64,000 nt of DNA from Pseudophaeobacter leonis. GTDB lineage: Bacteria > Pseudomonadota > Alphaproteobacteria > Rhodobacterales > Rhodobacteraceae. The stretch spans positions 1-64,000 of the forward strand of contig NZ_MWVJ01000005.1 in NCBI RefSeq assembly GCF_002087335.1, given 5' to 3'. The notes below the pieces were generated by a model. The model ran no database searches. It saw nothing but the letters and a program-made list of their open reading frames with translations, and was not told where the DNA came from. A program made the translations under genes and the position numbers. Shown piece by piece: positions 18,360-28,451 of this stretch; positions within the stretch are counted from its first letter, which is position 1, and each line of letters starts with the position of its first letter.

Positions 18360-18379
18360 TTTATCTCCGGGATTCCACC

Positions 18380-19774
18380 ATGACAGATCAAGCCTCGAAC
18401 CAGATGTGGGGCGGCCGTTTTGCCGCTGGTCCAGACGCGATCATGGAGGCAATCAATGCCTCGATCGGTTTTGACAAGCGAATGGCTGCCCAGGACATTG
18501 CTGGCTCCAGGGCCCACGCAGCGATGTTGGCCGCAACAGGCGTTATAAGCGATAACGACGCCGAGGCAATTCGGGAAGGCCTGCTCACGGTCTTGTCAGA
18601 GATTGAGACCGGCACGTTCCAGTTCTCGACTGCGCTGGAAGACATCCACATGAACGTCGAGGCCCGCCTGAAAGAGGTCATCGGCGAGCCCGCAGGCCGT
18701 CTGCACACGGGCCGGTCGCGCAATGATCAGGTGGCCACCGATTTCAAACTCTGGGTGCGCGACCAGCTGGATGCCGCCGAAGGCGGTCTTTTGGCCCTTA
18801 TCCGCGCGCTTTTGACCCAGGCCGAGGCCGGGGCCGACTGGGTAATGCCGGGCTTTACCCATCTGCAGGTGGCGCAGCCGGTGACCTGGGGCCATCATAT
18901 GATGGCCTATGTCGAGATGTTTGGCCGCGATCTGTCTCGTGTGCGCGACGCCCGCAAACGCATGAACGAATCGCCTCTGGGGGCTGCGGCCCTGGCGGGC
19001 ACCTCCTTTCCGATTGATCGCGACATGACAGCGGCGGCGCTGGGCTTTGACCGGCCTGCGGCAAACTCACTGGATGCGGTCTCGGATCGTGATTTCGCGC
19101 TGGAATTCCTCTCCACCGCCTCGATCAGTGCCGTGCATCTCAGCCGGTTTGCCGAAGAGCTGGTGATCTGGTCCTCGGCGCAGTTCCGCTTTGTCACCCT
19201 GTCGGATCGTTTTTCGACCGGCTCGTCCATTATGCCGCAAAAGAAAATCCCCGACGCAGCCGAGCTGATTCGCGCCAAGGTGGGCCGTATCTTTGGCGCC
19301 AACACGGCGCTGATGGTGGTGATGAAGGGCCTGCCGCTGGCCTATTCCAAGGACATGCAGGAAGACAAGGAACAGGTCTTTGATGCTGCCGACAACTGGA
19401 TGCTGGCCCTGGCCGCGATGGAAGGCATGGTCAAGGATATGAGCGCCAACCGTGCCGAGCTGGCCGTGGCCGCCGCCTCGGGTTTCTCAACCGCTACCGA
19501 TCTGGCCGACTGGCTGGTGCGGGTGCTGGGCCTGCCGTTCCGCGATGCGCATCACGTTACTGGCTCATTGGTGGCCCTGGCCGAGTCGCGCGGCTGTGAT
19601 CTGCCGGAACTGACTCTTGCCGACATGCAGGGCGTGCACAGCGCGATCACCCAGGATGTCTTCTCTGTTCTCGGCGTTGAAAACTCGGTAAACTCACGCC
19701 TGTCCTATGGCGGCACAGCCCCGGCGCAGGTGCGCGCCCAGGTGGCCCGCTGGACCGCGATTCTGGACGCCTGA
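18380..19774 (+). CDS. argH: Argininosuccinate lyase
   Basis: At 464 aa this has normal length and carries GGRFAAGPD, the [12 protein letters not shown] substrate loop, [14 protein letters not shown] and the superfamily signature GSSIMPQKK near residues 281-289. It cleaves argininosuccinate to arginine and fumarate. I chose the ATG at 18380 since [14 protein letters not shown] is the conserved N-terminus. One oddity: the signature should continue KNPD but reads KIPD. Residue 290 is Ile (ATC at 19247-19249) instead of the near-invariant Asn (AAC), a single A-to-T change. That would be expected to harm the enzyme, or is a base-call error. Confidence 0.95.
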   Translation: MTDQASNQMWGGRFAAGPDAIMEAINASIGFDKRMAAQDIAGSRAHAAMLAATGVISDNDAEAIREGLLTVLSEIETGTFQFSTALEDIHMNVEARLKEVIGEPAGRLHTGRSRNDQVATDFKLWVRDQLDAAEGGLLALIRALLTQAEAGADWVMPGFTHLQVAQPVTWGHHMMAYVEMFGRDLSRVRDARKRMNESPLGAAALAGTSFPIDRDMTAAALGFDRPAANSLDAVSDRDFALEFLSTASISAVHLSRFAEELVIWSSAQFRFVTLSDRFSTGSSIMPQKKIPDAAELIRAKVGRIFGANTALMVVMKGLPLAYSKDMQEDKEQVFDAADNWMLALAAMEGMVKDMSANRAELAVAAASGFSTATDLADWLVRVLGLPFRDAHHVTGSLVALAESRGCDLPELTLADMQGVHSAITQDVFSVLGVENSVNSRLSYGGTAPAQVRAQVARWTAILDA

Positions 19775-19785
19775 GCGGACAGCGC

Positions 19786-19866
19786 TTTCAGGGGCCTGAA
19801 AGGGACCTTTTATGGGTTTCCGGCTTTGCGACTTTGATCATGGGCCGCCTTGAATTTTGGCCCATG
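19786..19866 (+). terminator. Pair of hairpins after argH
   Basis: TTTCAGG-GG-CCTGAAA (19786-19801) is followed by CATGGGCC/GGCCCATG (19839-19846 with 19859-19866). Neither has a strong T-run, so termination is only suggested. Confidence 0.4.
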
Positions 19867-19916
19867 ACACCCATCTATGCCGGGTAACGAGCCCGGCTGG
19901 TTTTTGGAGGCTACAG

Positions 19917-20104
19917 ATGCGCAGATCGATATTGAGCCTGACTGGCGCTGCTGTTTTGATCGCCAGCCTGAGCGCCTGTGGCGTCGATGGCGAGCCGGTG
20001 CGCCCCTCGCTGAAGCCGGTGTTGGGGTCTCTAATAACGGTGTGCATGCGGGCGGCTCTGTTGGATTGCACAAGGGTCCGGTGAATATCTTCCTCGGCTT
20101 TTAG
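19917..20104 (+). CDS. Small lipoprotein (apparent one-base frameshift)
   Basis: MRRSILSLTGAAVLIASLSAC is a lipoprotein signal with lipobox LSAC, after a TGGAGG site. In the starting frame the product ends at 20084 with an unconvincing tail. Inserting one G in the CCGG run near 20018 continues instead as KPGVGVSNNGVHAGG...NIFLGF and stops at 20104. That glycine/valine-rich tail resembles the C-terminus of the next lipoprotein (RVSGYARVGVSHSF), so the shifted reading is preferred. Small lipoproteins between argH and lysA are usual in this family and lack a known function. Confidence 0.65.
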
Positions 20105-20192
20105 CAAACTTCTTCTAACAATCGCGGGTCGTTCCGGCGGGTCAGTGATTTCAATCCTGACTGCAGACAGCCGCACACAGAGGGCTTTTATC

Positions 20193-20384
20193 ATGATCCG
20201 TCGCTTTTTGGTTCTGGGTGTACTGTGGCTTAGTGTACTGGGGCTCTCTGCCTGCGATCTGCCAACCTCCTATGCAAGACCGCCCGAGGCCAAACAGCCC
20301 GAGGCCAGGCAGCCTGAAAAGGCGCCAGTCTCTGGTGTTCGCGTGTCCGGCTATGCGCGCGTGGGTGTTTCGCACAGTTTCTGA
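20193..20384 (+). CDS. Small lipoprotein
   Basis: The 63-aa product begins MIRRFLVLGVLWLSVLGLSAC with lipobox LSAC, then a proline-rich segment with the repeated PEA(K/R)QPE motif, and ends GVRVSGYARVGVSHSF. It is predicted to be lipidated and membrane-anchored. It lies in the argH-lysA interval next to a sister lipoprotein with a similar tail, suggesting a duplicated pair. Function is unknown. Confidence 0.75.
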   Translation: MIRRFLVLGVLWLSVLGLSACDLPTSYARPPEAKQPEARQPEKAPVSGVRVSGYARVGVSHSF

Positions 20385-20511
20385 ACGGGTCTGAGCAGCG
20401 CTGACAGGGGCCGGTCCGGGCAGGTCGCACTGATCCGGGCAAAGCTCAAAGATCTTTGGGTGCGCGGGAATCATTTGCCAGCCCTGCCGGTTTTGGTCTA
20501 GTGGCCAAGGC

Positions 20512-21777
20512 ATGGATCACTTTCTCTACCGCGACGGCGCGCTTTTCGCCGAAGACGTGCCGGTTGCCGAGATTGCGGCTGCCGTGGGCACTCCGTTTTA
20601 CGTCTATTCCACTGCCACGCTGCAGCGCCACTTTCGCCTGTTTGACGAGGCGCTGGAGGGCATGGATCATCTGGTTTGCTACGCCATGAAGGCGGCCAGC
20701 AATCAGGCTATTCTAAAAACTCTGGCACAGGCCGGGGCTGGCATGGATGTGGTCAGCCAGGGCGAATATCTGCGCGCCAGGGCCGCAGGTGTGCCGGGGG
20801 ACAAAATTGTCTTTTCCGGCGTTGGCAAAACGGCGGAAGAAATCCGCACCGCCCTCAGCGGTGGCATTCGTCAGTTCAACGTCGAATCTGAACCGGAAAT
20901 GGCAGTGATCAACGCGGTCGCGCTAGAGCTGGGCCAGGTGGCGCCGATCACCATTCGGGTGAACACGGATGCGGATGCAAAAACCCACGCCAAGATCGCC
21001 ACCGGCAAGTCTGAAAACAAATTTGGCATTCCCATTGCCCGCGCCCGCGAGGTCTATGCCCATGCAGCACAGCTGCCGGGGCTGCAGGTCATTGGGATCG
21101 ACGTCCACATTGGCTCGCAGCTGACCGAGCTTGAGCCCTTTCGCAAGGCCTATGAAAAAGTCGCCGAGTTGACGCAGGTGCTGCGCGACGACGGCCATGA
21201 CATTCGCCGTCTTGATCTGGGCGGCGGTCTGGGCATTCCCTATACCCGCTCAAACGAGGCGCCACCGCTGCCGGTGGAATATGGCCAGCTGATCAAGGAG
21301 ACGCTGGGCCATCTGGGCTGCGAGATCGAGATCGAACCTGGGCGGCTGATTGCGGGCAATGCGGGGCTGATGGTCAGCAAGGTGATCTATGTGAAATCCG
21401 GCGAGGACCGCGAATTTCTGATCGTGGATGGCGCCATGAATGACCTGATCCGCCCGGCAATGTACGAAGCGCACCATGACATCGTTGCCGTCAATGAACC
21501 GGCGCCGGGGGTTGAACCTCGTCCCTATGACATCGTCGGGCCCGTCTGCGAATCCGGCGATACCTTTGCCAAAGAGCGCGACATGCCGCCGCTGCTGGCG
21601 GGCGACCTCATCGCCTTTCGCAGTGCCGGTGCCTACGGCGCGGTGATGTCGAGCGAGGACAATTCCCGGCCGCTGATTCCCGAAGTTCTGGTGCATGGTG
21701 ATCAATTCGCGGTTATTCGCCCACGACCGAGCTTTGACGAAATGATAAATCGCGATACCATCCCGGAGTGGCTGTAA
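20512..21777 (+). CDS. lysA: Diaminopimelate decarboxylase
   Basis: The 421-aa fold-type III PLP enzyme has Lys60 (VCYAMKAASN) as Schiff-base residue, the glycine-rich phosphate site DLGGGLGIPY, EPGRLIAGNAG and the catalytic PVCESGD. It decarboxylates meso-diaminopimelate to lysine, the last step of lysine synthesis. The start at 20512 gives MDHFLYRDG, the usual N-terminus. The DUF4175 gene follows after 63 bp on the same strand, as in most Rhodobacteraceae. Confidence 0.97.
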   Translation: MDHFLYRDGALFAEDVPVAEIAAAVGTPFYVYSTATLQRHFRLFDEALEGMDHLVCYAMKAASNQAILKTLAQAGAGMDVVSQGEYLRARAAGVPGDKIVFSGVGKTAEEIRTALSGGIRQFNVESEPEMAVINAVALELGQVAPITIRVNTDADAKTHAKIATGKSENKFGIPIARAREVYAHAAQLPGLQVIGIDVHIGSQLTELEPFRKAYEKVAELTQVLRDDGHDIRRLDLGGGLGIPYTRSNEAPPLPVEYGQLIKETLGHLGCEIEIEPGRLIAGNAGLMVSKVIYVKSGEDREFLIVDGAMNDLIRPAMYEAHHDIVAVNEPAPGVEPRPYDIVGPVCESGDTFAKERDMPPLLAGDLIAFRSAGAYGAVMSSEDNSRPLIPEVLVHGDQFAVIRPRPSFDEMINRDTIPEWL

Positions 21778-21840
21778 CGGCTCCGGCGTACCTGTCGGAA
21801 TTTTTGGCCACATGCAAAGCCCAAAGGAGGCAGAGCAGAG

Positions 21841-24500
21841 ATGGCGCGAAACGGCAAGGCTGACCCAAGATTGCATCCGCTGCGATGGCCCCTGCGGCTG
21901 ACGCAGGCGGGACTGTTTGGCGAACGCGCCCTGCGGGCTTTTTGGCCATTGGCCTCGGTGGTGATGCTGGTCTGTGCTGCTGTGATGTTGGGGCTGCATG
22001 ATCTGGTGTCGCCTGGCGCCGTGTGGCTTGCGGCAGCGATTGCCCTGCTGTGCTGCCTTGCGACCCTTACCTTTGGTATATGGCGCTTTCGCTGGCCACG
22101 CCGTCATGAGGCACTGGCGCGGCTGGATGCCAGCCTGCCGGGCCGACCGGTCACCGCCCTGTTGGATGCGCAGGCGATTGGCGGCTCTGATCCCGGGTCG
22201 GCGGCGCTGTGGCAGGCGCATCAGGCGCGCATGGCGCGCGCCGCCGCACAGGCAAAAGCTCCAGCTCCCGATCTGCGCATTGCAGCGGCAGACCCCTTTG
22301 CCCTGCGCTATGTGGCGCTGGTCTCGCTGCTGATGGCGCTGGTGTTTGGCTCTGTGTGGCGGGTCAGCAGCCTTGCGGCCATGGCACCGGGGGGCGGGGC
22401 CGGACTGGGGGCTGGACTGGCGGGGCCTTCCTGGGAGGGCTGGATCGAGCCGCCGCGCTACACCGGCTTGCCGGTGCTCTATCTCAATGATCAGCAGGAC
22501 GAGGATCTGGAACTGCCCGTGGGCAGCCGTATTACGCTGCGCTTTTATGGCGAAGTCGGCGCGCTGACGCTGGAGCAAACCGTCTCTGAACAAGGCGAAA
22601 ACGCCGCATCAGAGAGCATGCTGGAGCATGCGGTCGAAATTCAGCAGGCGGGGCGATTGGCGATCAATGGCCGCAATGGCCGGGCCTGGGATATCGCGGT
22701 GCTGCCGGATTTTGCGCCCAGCATATCCATTACCGGTCTGCCCGAACTCACCCCGGAGGGGGCGCTGTCACTGCCGTTCCTGGCGCAGGACGACTACGGG
22801 GTCGAGCGTGGCGAAGTCAAGATCTCGCTGGACATTCTGGCGCTTACGCGGCGGTATGGCCTGACCCCGGATCCCGAACCACGCGAAGATATCGTGCTGG
22901 ATTTGCCCATGCCTCTCAGCGGCTCACGCCAGTCTTTTGAGGCCTTCCTGATCGAGGATTTTGCCAAGCACCCCTGGGCCAATTTACCGGTGGTCTATCA
23001 TGTCTCGCTGCAGGATGCAGCCGGGCAGTCGACCACCAGCGCCGGGCTTGGCGCGCCTCTGGTTGCACCGCGTTTCTTTGATCCTCTGGCGGCGGCGGTC
23101 GCAGAGCAACGCCGGGACCTGATCTGGTCGCGACAAAATGCGCCGCGTATCGCGCAGATCTTGCGCGCGGTGTCGCACCGACCTCAGGATATCTTCCGCG
23201 AGGCGGGCAGCTATCTGCAAATGCGCGGCATTTTGCGTCGCCTTGAGGCGTCTTTACAGCCTGCAGAGTCGGGGCAGCCTGCAGAGTCGGGCGTTGACAT
23301 CCTCAGTGAGGCGCAACGCGATGAGACGGCGGCGGCGCTTTGGGCGCTGGCGCAGAGTCTGGAAGATGGCGATATTGGCGATGCCCTTGCGCGGATGCAG
23401 CAGGCCAAGGAGCGCCTGAGCCAGGCCATGCGCGATGGCGCCAGTGACGAAGAAATCGCCCAGCTGATGCAAAAACTGCGCGAGGCCACCCAGGACTACA
23501 TGCGCCAGTTGCAGCGGCAGGCGCAACGCGAAGGCCAGTCCGGCGAGCAGGGCGAGGGCCAGGACAGTGCCATGACCCTGAACCAACAGGACCTGCAGGC
23601 CATGATGGACCGGATCCAAGAGCTGATGGAGCAGGGCCGCATGGCCGAGGCGGAACAGGCGCTGGAAGAGTTTCAGCGTATGATGGAAAACATGCGGATG
23701 AGCCAGAGCCAGCAGGGTCAGCAGGGCTCTGACGGTCAGCAGGCCATGGAGGATCTGGGCGAAACACTGCAACAACAGCAGGGGCTGTCGGATCAGGCGT
23801 TTCGGGATCTGCAGGAACAGTTCAACCCCAATGCTCAGGCTGGTGAGAGCCAGAACAATGAAGGGCGCAGTGGCGGTCAGGGGCGCGGACAGCAGCATCA
23901 GGGCGGCTCTGGTCAAAATGGAGAATCGGGCCAGAACGGAGAATCGGGCCAGAACGGCAGCGACAGCCAAAGTGGTCAGGGCAGTGGCGCTGATGGCGGG
24001 AATCAGGGCGCTGGCAGTTTGGCCCAGCAACAGCAGGCGCTGCGCGAGGCGCTGCGGCAACAGCAAGATGCGCTGCCACTGGGACAGGGCGCCGAGGGCG
24101 AAGGAACCCGAGAGGCGCTGGACCGGGCGGGCCGGGCGATGGATGGGGCCGAAGAGGCACTGCGCCAGGGGGATCTGGCCGAGGCGATCGACCGGCAATC
24201 CGAGGCGATGGAAGCTCTGCGCGAGGGGATGCGCGCCCTGGGCGAGGCAATGGCGCAGAACCAGCAACCCGGACAGCAACAGGGTCAGGGGCAAAACGCC
24301 TCGTCAGCACAGGCGGATCCCCTGGGACGTGACCGCAATTCCACCGGGGCTGGTGATGAGCGCAATGCGCCCTTTGGCGGCGAGCGCGCCTACCGCCGGG
24401 CCTGGGATTTGTTGGAAGAACTCCGCCGCCGCGCCGGAGACTTGGAGCGTGGGGCGAAGAGGAGCGGCGATATTTTGAGCGTCTTTTGGATCAGTTCTGA
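21841..24500 (+). CDS. Large DUF4175 (TIGR02302-type) membrane protein, frameshifted near the 3' end
   Basis: Two or three N-terminal membrane helices (about residues 20-80 and 155-180) precede an extended region, then a glutamine/glycine-rich low-complexity part (about 540-830) with tandem 18-bp repeats encoding GQNGES. The protein is anchored in the inner membrane; its function is not established. The frame breaks in a G-run near 24453: one added base restores the expected ending EEERRYFERLLDQF with a stop at 24500. Without correction the frame runs on to 24627 through a repeat element, which is not credible. Corrected length is about 886 aa. Confidence 0.85.
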
Positions 24501-24567
24501 TTTGGACGAGGCCGCTCTAGAGCACCAGCATTGTTTTCGAAGCCTTTGGCCCACGAGAGAGGGGGGG

Positions 24568-24651
24568 GCTCCCGCCCAGGTCTTGGGATTTGAAAAATCC
24601 CACGGCCTCGTTGGGCATGGCGCTTAGCGCTCCTGACGGAGCGCTAAGCGC
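24568..24651 (+). repeat. Two-hairpin 3'-end repeat, copy B (after the DUF4175 gene)
   Basis: Box GCTCCCGCC (24568-24576), hairpin TGGGATTT-GAA-AAATCCCA (24584-24602), 8-nt spacer, box TTGGGCATGGC (24611-24621), then hairpin GCGCTTAGCGCTCC-TGAC-GGAGCGCTAAGCGC (24620-24651). It begins 68 bp after the corrected stop of the upstream gene. The rest of the tail-to-tail gap to 24866 holds two 17-bp repeats (CATGCGGCGTCACCGGG-like, 24661-24694) and no gene that I can support. Confidence 0.85.
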
Positions 24652-24866
24652 GCCGCATGGCATGCGGCGTCACCGGGCATGTGGCGTCACCGGGGCCGAT
24701 CAGGGGGGAGGGGTTTTGCGCGATAGGTGCAATCTGTTGTCACAGTTTTGATTTTGGCCTTCGTTTGAGCCCGGTATTCGTCCTAACGAAGGCCTTGGTC
24801 CTGACCGCAGCTTTAGTCCTGAGCCGCTCTGGCGGCGCTTTCGAGACAGCCAGAGCAGATCAGGGC

Positions 24867-25937
24867 TCAGAACTGGGGCTTTTTCAGCTCGGTTACCTGC
24901 GTGTCCAGCCACAGGCGCATCTGATCCACCCAGGTGACATAGGTGCTGAGATAGGGATCTGCCTGTGGCAGCAGCTCAGCGATTTGAGGCGCGTTACTGT
25001 AGACCATGACTAGGGCCAATATGGCGAGGATCGCCAGGGCAAACCCGCGGGTGAAGCCGGATTTGCGCGGCGGCGGCACCATGTCGCCCACCGGAGCAGG
25101 CGGGGCGGTATCCGCCGCCCGCAGCGTTGGGTTGATTTTTTTAATATCTTGCAGGACGCCGCGTTTCAGCCCGCTGGCTTCGGCGGCCCGACGGCGCGGG
25201 TCTTCGCCCCGAATGCGGGCCATACGATCAGAAGCCTGCCGGGTGCGGCGTGCCTCCTCGTTCTCAGGGAAATCATCCAGACCGAGGTTGGGCTGCGTTT
25301 CAAGCGCCTCGGCCTGGCCGTGCTCATTGGCCCGCAGGCTCGCCTCGCGCTCTGCCTCTTCGCGCAGGATCTCGCCAAGCGCCGGATCAAGGCGGCGCTT
25401 CTGCGGCGTCGCCTCAGGGGCCACAGCGTCAGAAACAGGCGCGGTTTCAGAGGCTGGACTGCTGTCGTGCGCGAGGCCCCGCCGGGGCTGCGGCCTGCTT
25501 GGGCGCGGTGCCCTCGCGACATCTTCAGCGTCTTGCGGTGATGCAGCCTCTTGCAGGGCTTTGGTGACTGCGACCTCAGGCGGGGTGGGATCCTGAAATG
25601 GCTCTGATGCGATTTCGGCCTCTGTGCGCTCTCTGCCCTCTGTGCCCTCAGTTTCCTCTGCTGCCAGCTCTGCGTCCTCTGCGGGCAGATCTTCATCCTC
25701 GGGCACCGCAGCCTCTGGACGGGAGGCGGTCGGCGCGGCCTCATGCCCGGCAGGTGGGACGCTTGGGTCATTGTCCTGCTCCTCGGCATCAATGTCATCT
25801 GTGGCCTGGCCAAAACCAGCAGTCTGCTGAAACCAGGTATCGCCGCAGTTGGAACACTGCACATCACGGCCTTCGTCGGGAATGACGTCATCCGGCACTT
25901 CGTACTGGGCACCGCAATTCGGGCAGGTCAGGCGCAT
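24867..25937 (-). CDS. Zinc-ribbon (MJ0042-type) single-pass membrane protein
   Basis: The 356-aa product starts MRLTCPNCGAQYEVPDDVI and continues VQCSNCGDTWFQ, giving a CxxC...CxxC zinc ribbon of the MJ0042 type. A long acidic, low-complexity middle follows. A membrane helix near the C-terminus (FALAILAILALVMVYSN) and a short tail ending LKKPQF complete it. The start at 25937 is favoured because the zinc finger is normally the extreme N-terminus and an AGGAGAT-like site precedes it. It is divergent from ftsE. A role near the cell-division site is a guess from position. Confidence 0.85.
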   Translation of the reverse strand: MRLTCPNCGAQYEVPDDVIPDEGRDVQCSNCGDTWFQQTAGFGQATDDIDAEEQDNDPSVPPAGHEAAPTASRPEAAVPEDEDLPAEDAELAAEETEGTEGRERTEAEIASEPFQDPTPPEVAVTKALQEAASPQDAEDVARAPRPSRPQPRRGLAHDSSPASETAPVSDAVAPEATPQKRRLDPALGEILREEAEREASLRANEHGQAEALETQPNLGLDDFPENEEARRTRQASDRMARIRGEDPRRRAAEASGLKRGVLQDIKKINPTLRAADTAPPAPVGDMVPPPRKSGFTRGFALAILAILALVMVYSNAPQIAELLPQADPYLSTYVTWVDQMRLWLDTQVTELKKPQF

Positions 25938-26140
25938 AAATATCTCCTTGAACCCGGAGGCCTCCGGGAAACTGTCGGCAGTATTTCCAAATAACAATAG
26001 GCAGTTCCAAGCTTTCGCGAAAGGGTCAATCGCGTTTTGCTCCCCGTGGTGATAAGGCTGGTATTGTCGCTTTCAGCCATGGCCCATTGAAACTGACGAC
26101 CCGCTAGGGCAAAACTGCGTGGCGCATACAGGGGACAGTC

Positions 26141-26818
26141 GTGATAGAGCTGGAAAACGTTGGTTACAACTACGGAGGAGGAGAGCTGCTGAGCCAGGTC
26201 TCGGTTAAACTCGCTCCGGGGTCCTTTCATTTCCTGACCGGGCCGTCAGGCTCGGGCAAGACCACGTTGATGAAGCTGTGCTACGGCGCTTTGTCTCCCA
26301 CCTCGGGTCGGGTGCGTGCCATGAATATGGATGTGCAGGGGCTGGACCGCGATCAGATGGCGCATCTGCGCCGCCGCGTTGGCGTGGTGCATCAGGACTG
26401 CCGTTTTCTCGACCATCTGCCGGTGATCGAGAATATCGCCCTGCCGCTGATTGTTGCCGGCAAGGATCTGTCTCTGGAAGAGGCCAACCTGCGTGAGTTG
26501 CTGAACTGGGTCGGGCTGTCGCAACGTGCTGATGCGATGCCACCAGAGCTCTCTGGCGGCGAGCGGCAGCGGGCGGCCCTGGCGCGCTCAGTCATTCTGT
26601 CGCCGGATGTGATCATCGCGGATGAGCCGACCGGCAATGTGGACTGGGAAATGTCGCAACGCCTGCTGCAGTTGCTGGTAGAGCTCAACCGGATGGGCAA
26701 GACCATTTTGGTCGCAACCCATGATATGGCGCTGATCCGGGCCGCCAAGAAACAGGTGCAGGCCCGGGTGCTGCGGATCTCGTCAAAACAGTTGCAACAG
26801 GCGGGGGCAGACCTATGA
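26141..26818 (+). CDS. ftsE: Cell division ATP-binding protein FtsE
   Basis: The 225-aa ABC ATPase has Walker A GPSGSGKT, signature LSGGERQRAALAR, Walker B VIIADEPTGNVD and the switch His in VATHD. With FtsX it forms the divisome ABC complex that controls periplasmic amidase activation. It starts at GTG and overlaps ftsX by 4 bp. The order ftsE-ftsX-plsC forms one tightly coupled operon. Confidence 0.96.
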   Translation: MIELENVGYNYGGGELLSQVSVKLAPGSFHFLTGPSGSGKTTLMKLCYGALSPTSGRVRAMNMDVQGLDRDQMAHLRRRVGVVHQDCRFLDHLPVIENIALPLIVAGKDLSLEEANLRELLNWVGLSQRADAMPPELSGGERQRAALARSVILSPDVIIADEPTGNVDWEMSQRLLQLLVELNRMGKTILVATHDMALIRAAKKQVQARVLRISSKQLQQAGADL

Positions 26819-27714
26819 GCGAGGGACGTCTACGCAAACTGATTGTGGGTGATGCCCAGGCGGATCGGGTGGTTCCCCCCAGCGGCTTTACGGCGCAGCT
26901 GACGCTGTTTGTCTCCGGTGCCATGGCCTTTCTGGCGGTCTTTGCGCTGGCGCTGTCGCTGGCCTCGGGGCGGCTGGCCAATCGCTGGGCAGATGAGCTG
27001 GCGCGGGCGGCCACGCTGCGCATCAATGCGCCTGCCGAACAACGTCTGGCACAGACCGAGGCGGCGCTGACCATTTTGCAACAAACACCGGGTGTCGCTT
27101 CTGCCCGGGCGCTGAGCACCGAAGAACAGGTTGCCTTGCTGGCCCCCTGGTTTGGGTCTGGCCTGCCCATCGACAGCCTGCCGGTTCCGCAATTGATCGA
27201 GGTGATCGAGGGCGACCCCGGCTATGATGGCACAGGCCTGCGACTACGGTTGCAGGCAGAGGTGCCGGGGGCGGTTCTGGATGACCACACCCGATGGCGC
27301 GCGCCCCTGGTGGATGCCGCCCGGGCGCTCAGGCGGCTGGGGGCGGTCTCTATCCTGCTGATCGCCGGGGCCACAGCCGCTATGATCACCCTTGCAGCCA
27401 ATGCAGCCCTCGCGGCCAATGCGCAGGTGATCGAAGTGCTGCGGCTTGTCGGCGCTTTGGACAGCTATATTGCGCATGCCTTTATTCGCCGCTTTACCCT
27501 GCGCGCCCTTGGCGGTTCTGCCGTGGGGGTGGCGCTGGGCATGGTCGGAGTCTGGCTGATGCCTGCGGCCTCTAATGAGGGGGGATTTCTCACCGGGCTT
27601 GGCTTTCAGGGCTGGGCCTGGTTGCTGCCTCTGCTGATCCCTGTGTTGGGCGCCCTAGTGGCCTTTGCGGCGACAAGCCGGGCGGCTAAGAAACGTTTGG
27701 GAGATTTGACGTGA
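26815..27714 (+). CDS. ftsX: Cell division protein FtsX
   Basis: The 299-aa permease-like subunit has one N-terminal membrane helix (about residues 33-53), a periplasmic extracellular domain, and three C-terminal helices beginning near LGAVSILLIAGATAAMITLA and including ALGMVGVWLMPA. FtsX transmits ATP-driven changes in FtsE to periplasmic hydrolase activators. Both ends overlap its neighbours by 4 bp, indicating translational coupling in ftsEX-plsC. Confidence 0.95.
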   Translation: MSEGRLRKLIVGDAQADRVVPPSGFTAQLTLFVSGAMAFLAVFALALSLASGRLANRWADELARAATLRINAPAEQRLAQTEAALTILQQTPGVASARALSTEEQVALLAPWFGSGLPIDSLPVPQLIEVIEGDPGYDGTGLRLRLQAEVPGAVLDDHTRWRAPLVDAARALRRLGAVSILLIAGATAAMITLAANAALAANAQVIEVLRLVGALDSYIAHAFIRRFTLRALGGSAVGVALGMVGVWLMPAASNEGGFLTGLGFQGWAWLLPLLIPVLGALVAFAATSRAAKKRLGDLT

Positions 27715-28451
27715 GATTTGCACTTCAGTGGCTGCGCTCGTTTCTTTTTGTGTTTCAGATCTATTTCATGATGCCGATCTTTGGCCTGCTGTTTGCCCCC
27801 TGGGCGATTTTCAGCAAACGCGGCGCGCGGGCCTGCTGCAAAAGCTATTCGCGCTGGGTGTTCTGGACCGCGCGTCTCATGGTGGGCATTCGCTGTGAGG
27901 TACGCGGCACGCCGCCAACGGGCGAGGTTTTGATTGCGGCCAAGCACCAGTCCTTTCTTGATATCATGATGATCTTCACGGCGCTGCCAACTGCCAAGTT
28001 CATCATGAAAAAAGAGATCCTGCGCACGCCTGTGATTGGCCAATATGCCAAATTGCTGGACTGCGTTGCGGTGGACCGGGGCAAACGCGGCGCGGCCATC
28101 GACAAGATGGTGGCGGATGTAAAGGCCGGGCATCAGGAGGCCGGGCAGCTGATTATCTATTCACAGGGCACCCGCGTCGCCCCTGGCGTCAAGGCGGATT
28201 ACAAGGTCGGCACCGGGGTTCTGTATGAACAGCTGGCGCAGCCCTGTGTGCCTGTGGCGACCAATGTCGGCGTGCTCTGGCCGCGTACGGGTATTATGCG
28301 CAAACCCGGCGTGGCGGTGGTGGAGTTTCTCGACCAAATCGACGCGGGTCTCGACCGTAAAGAGTTCATGGAGACGCTTGAAACCCGGGTTGAGGCCAGG
28401 TCAAATGAACTGATGCGAGAACTGGGGTTTGATCCGGATGCAGTATCTTGA
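27711..28451 (+). CDS. plsC: 1-acyl-sn-glycerol-3-phosphate acyltransferase
   Basis: The 246-aa protein starts at a GTG overlapping the ftsX stop. It has an N-terminal membrane stretch, the acyltransferase HX4D motif in AAKHQSFLDIM, a variant of the FPEGTR block reading YSQGTRVAPG, and the CVPVATNVG segment. It transfers the second acyl chain to lysophosphatidate to give phosphatidate. Coupling to ftsEX links membrane synthesis with division in this lineage. Confidence 0.93.
   Translation: MRFALQWLRSFLFVFQIYFMMPIFGLLFAPWAIFSKRGARACCKSYSRWVFWTARLMVGIRCEVRGTPPTGEVLIAAKHQSFLDIMMIFTALPTAKFIMKKEILRTPVIGQYAKLLDCVAVDRGKRGAAIDKMVADVKAGHQEAGQLIIYSQGTRVAPGVKADYKVGTGVLYEQLAQPCVPVATNVGVLWPRTGIMRKPGVAVVEFLDQIDAGLDRKEFMETLETRVEARSNELMRELGFDPDAVS

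Noticed and set aside
24501-24627. Extension of the DUF4175 protein to position 24627
   Set aside because: The tail arises only after a frameshift in a G-run and would translate the two-hairpin repeat. The other frame gives the expected C-terminus ERLLDQF with a stop at 24500.
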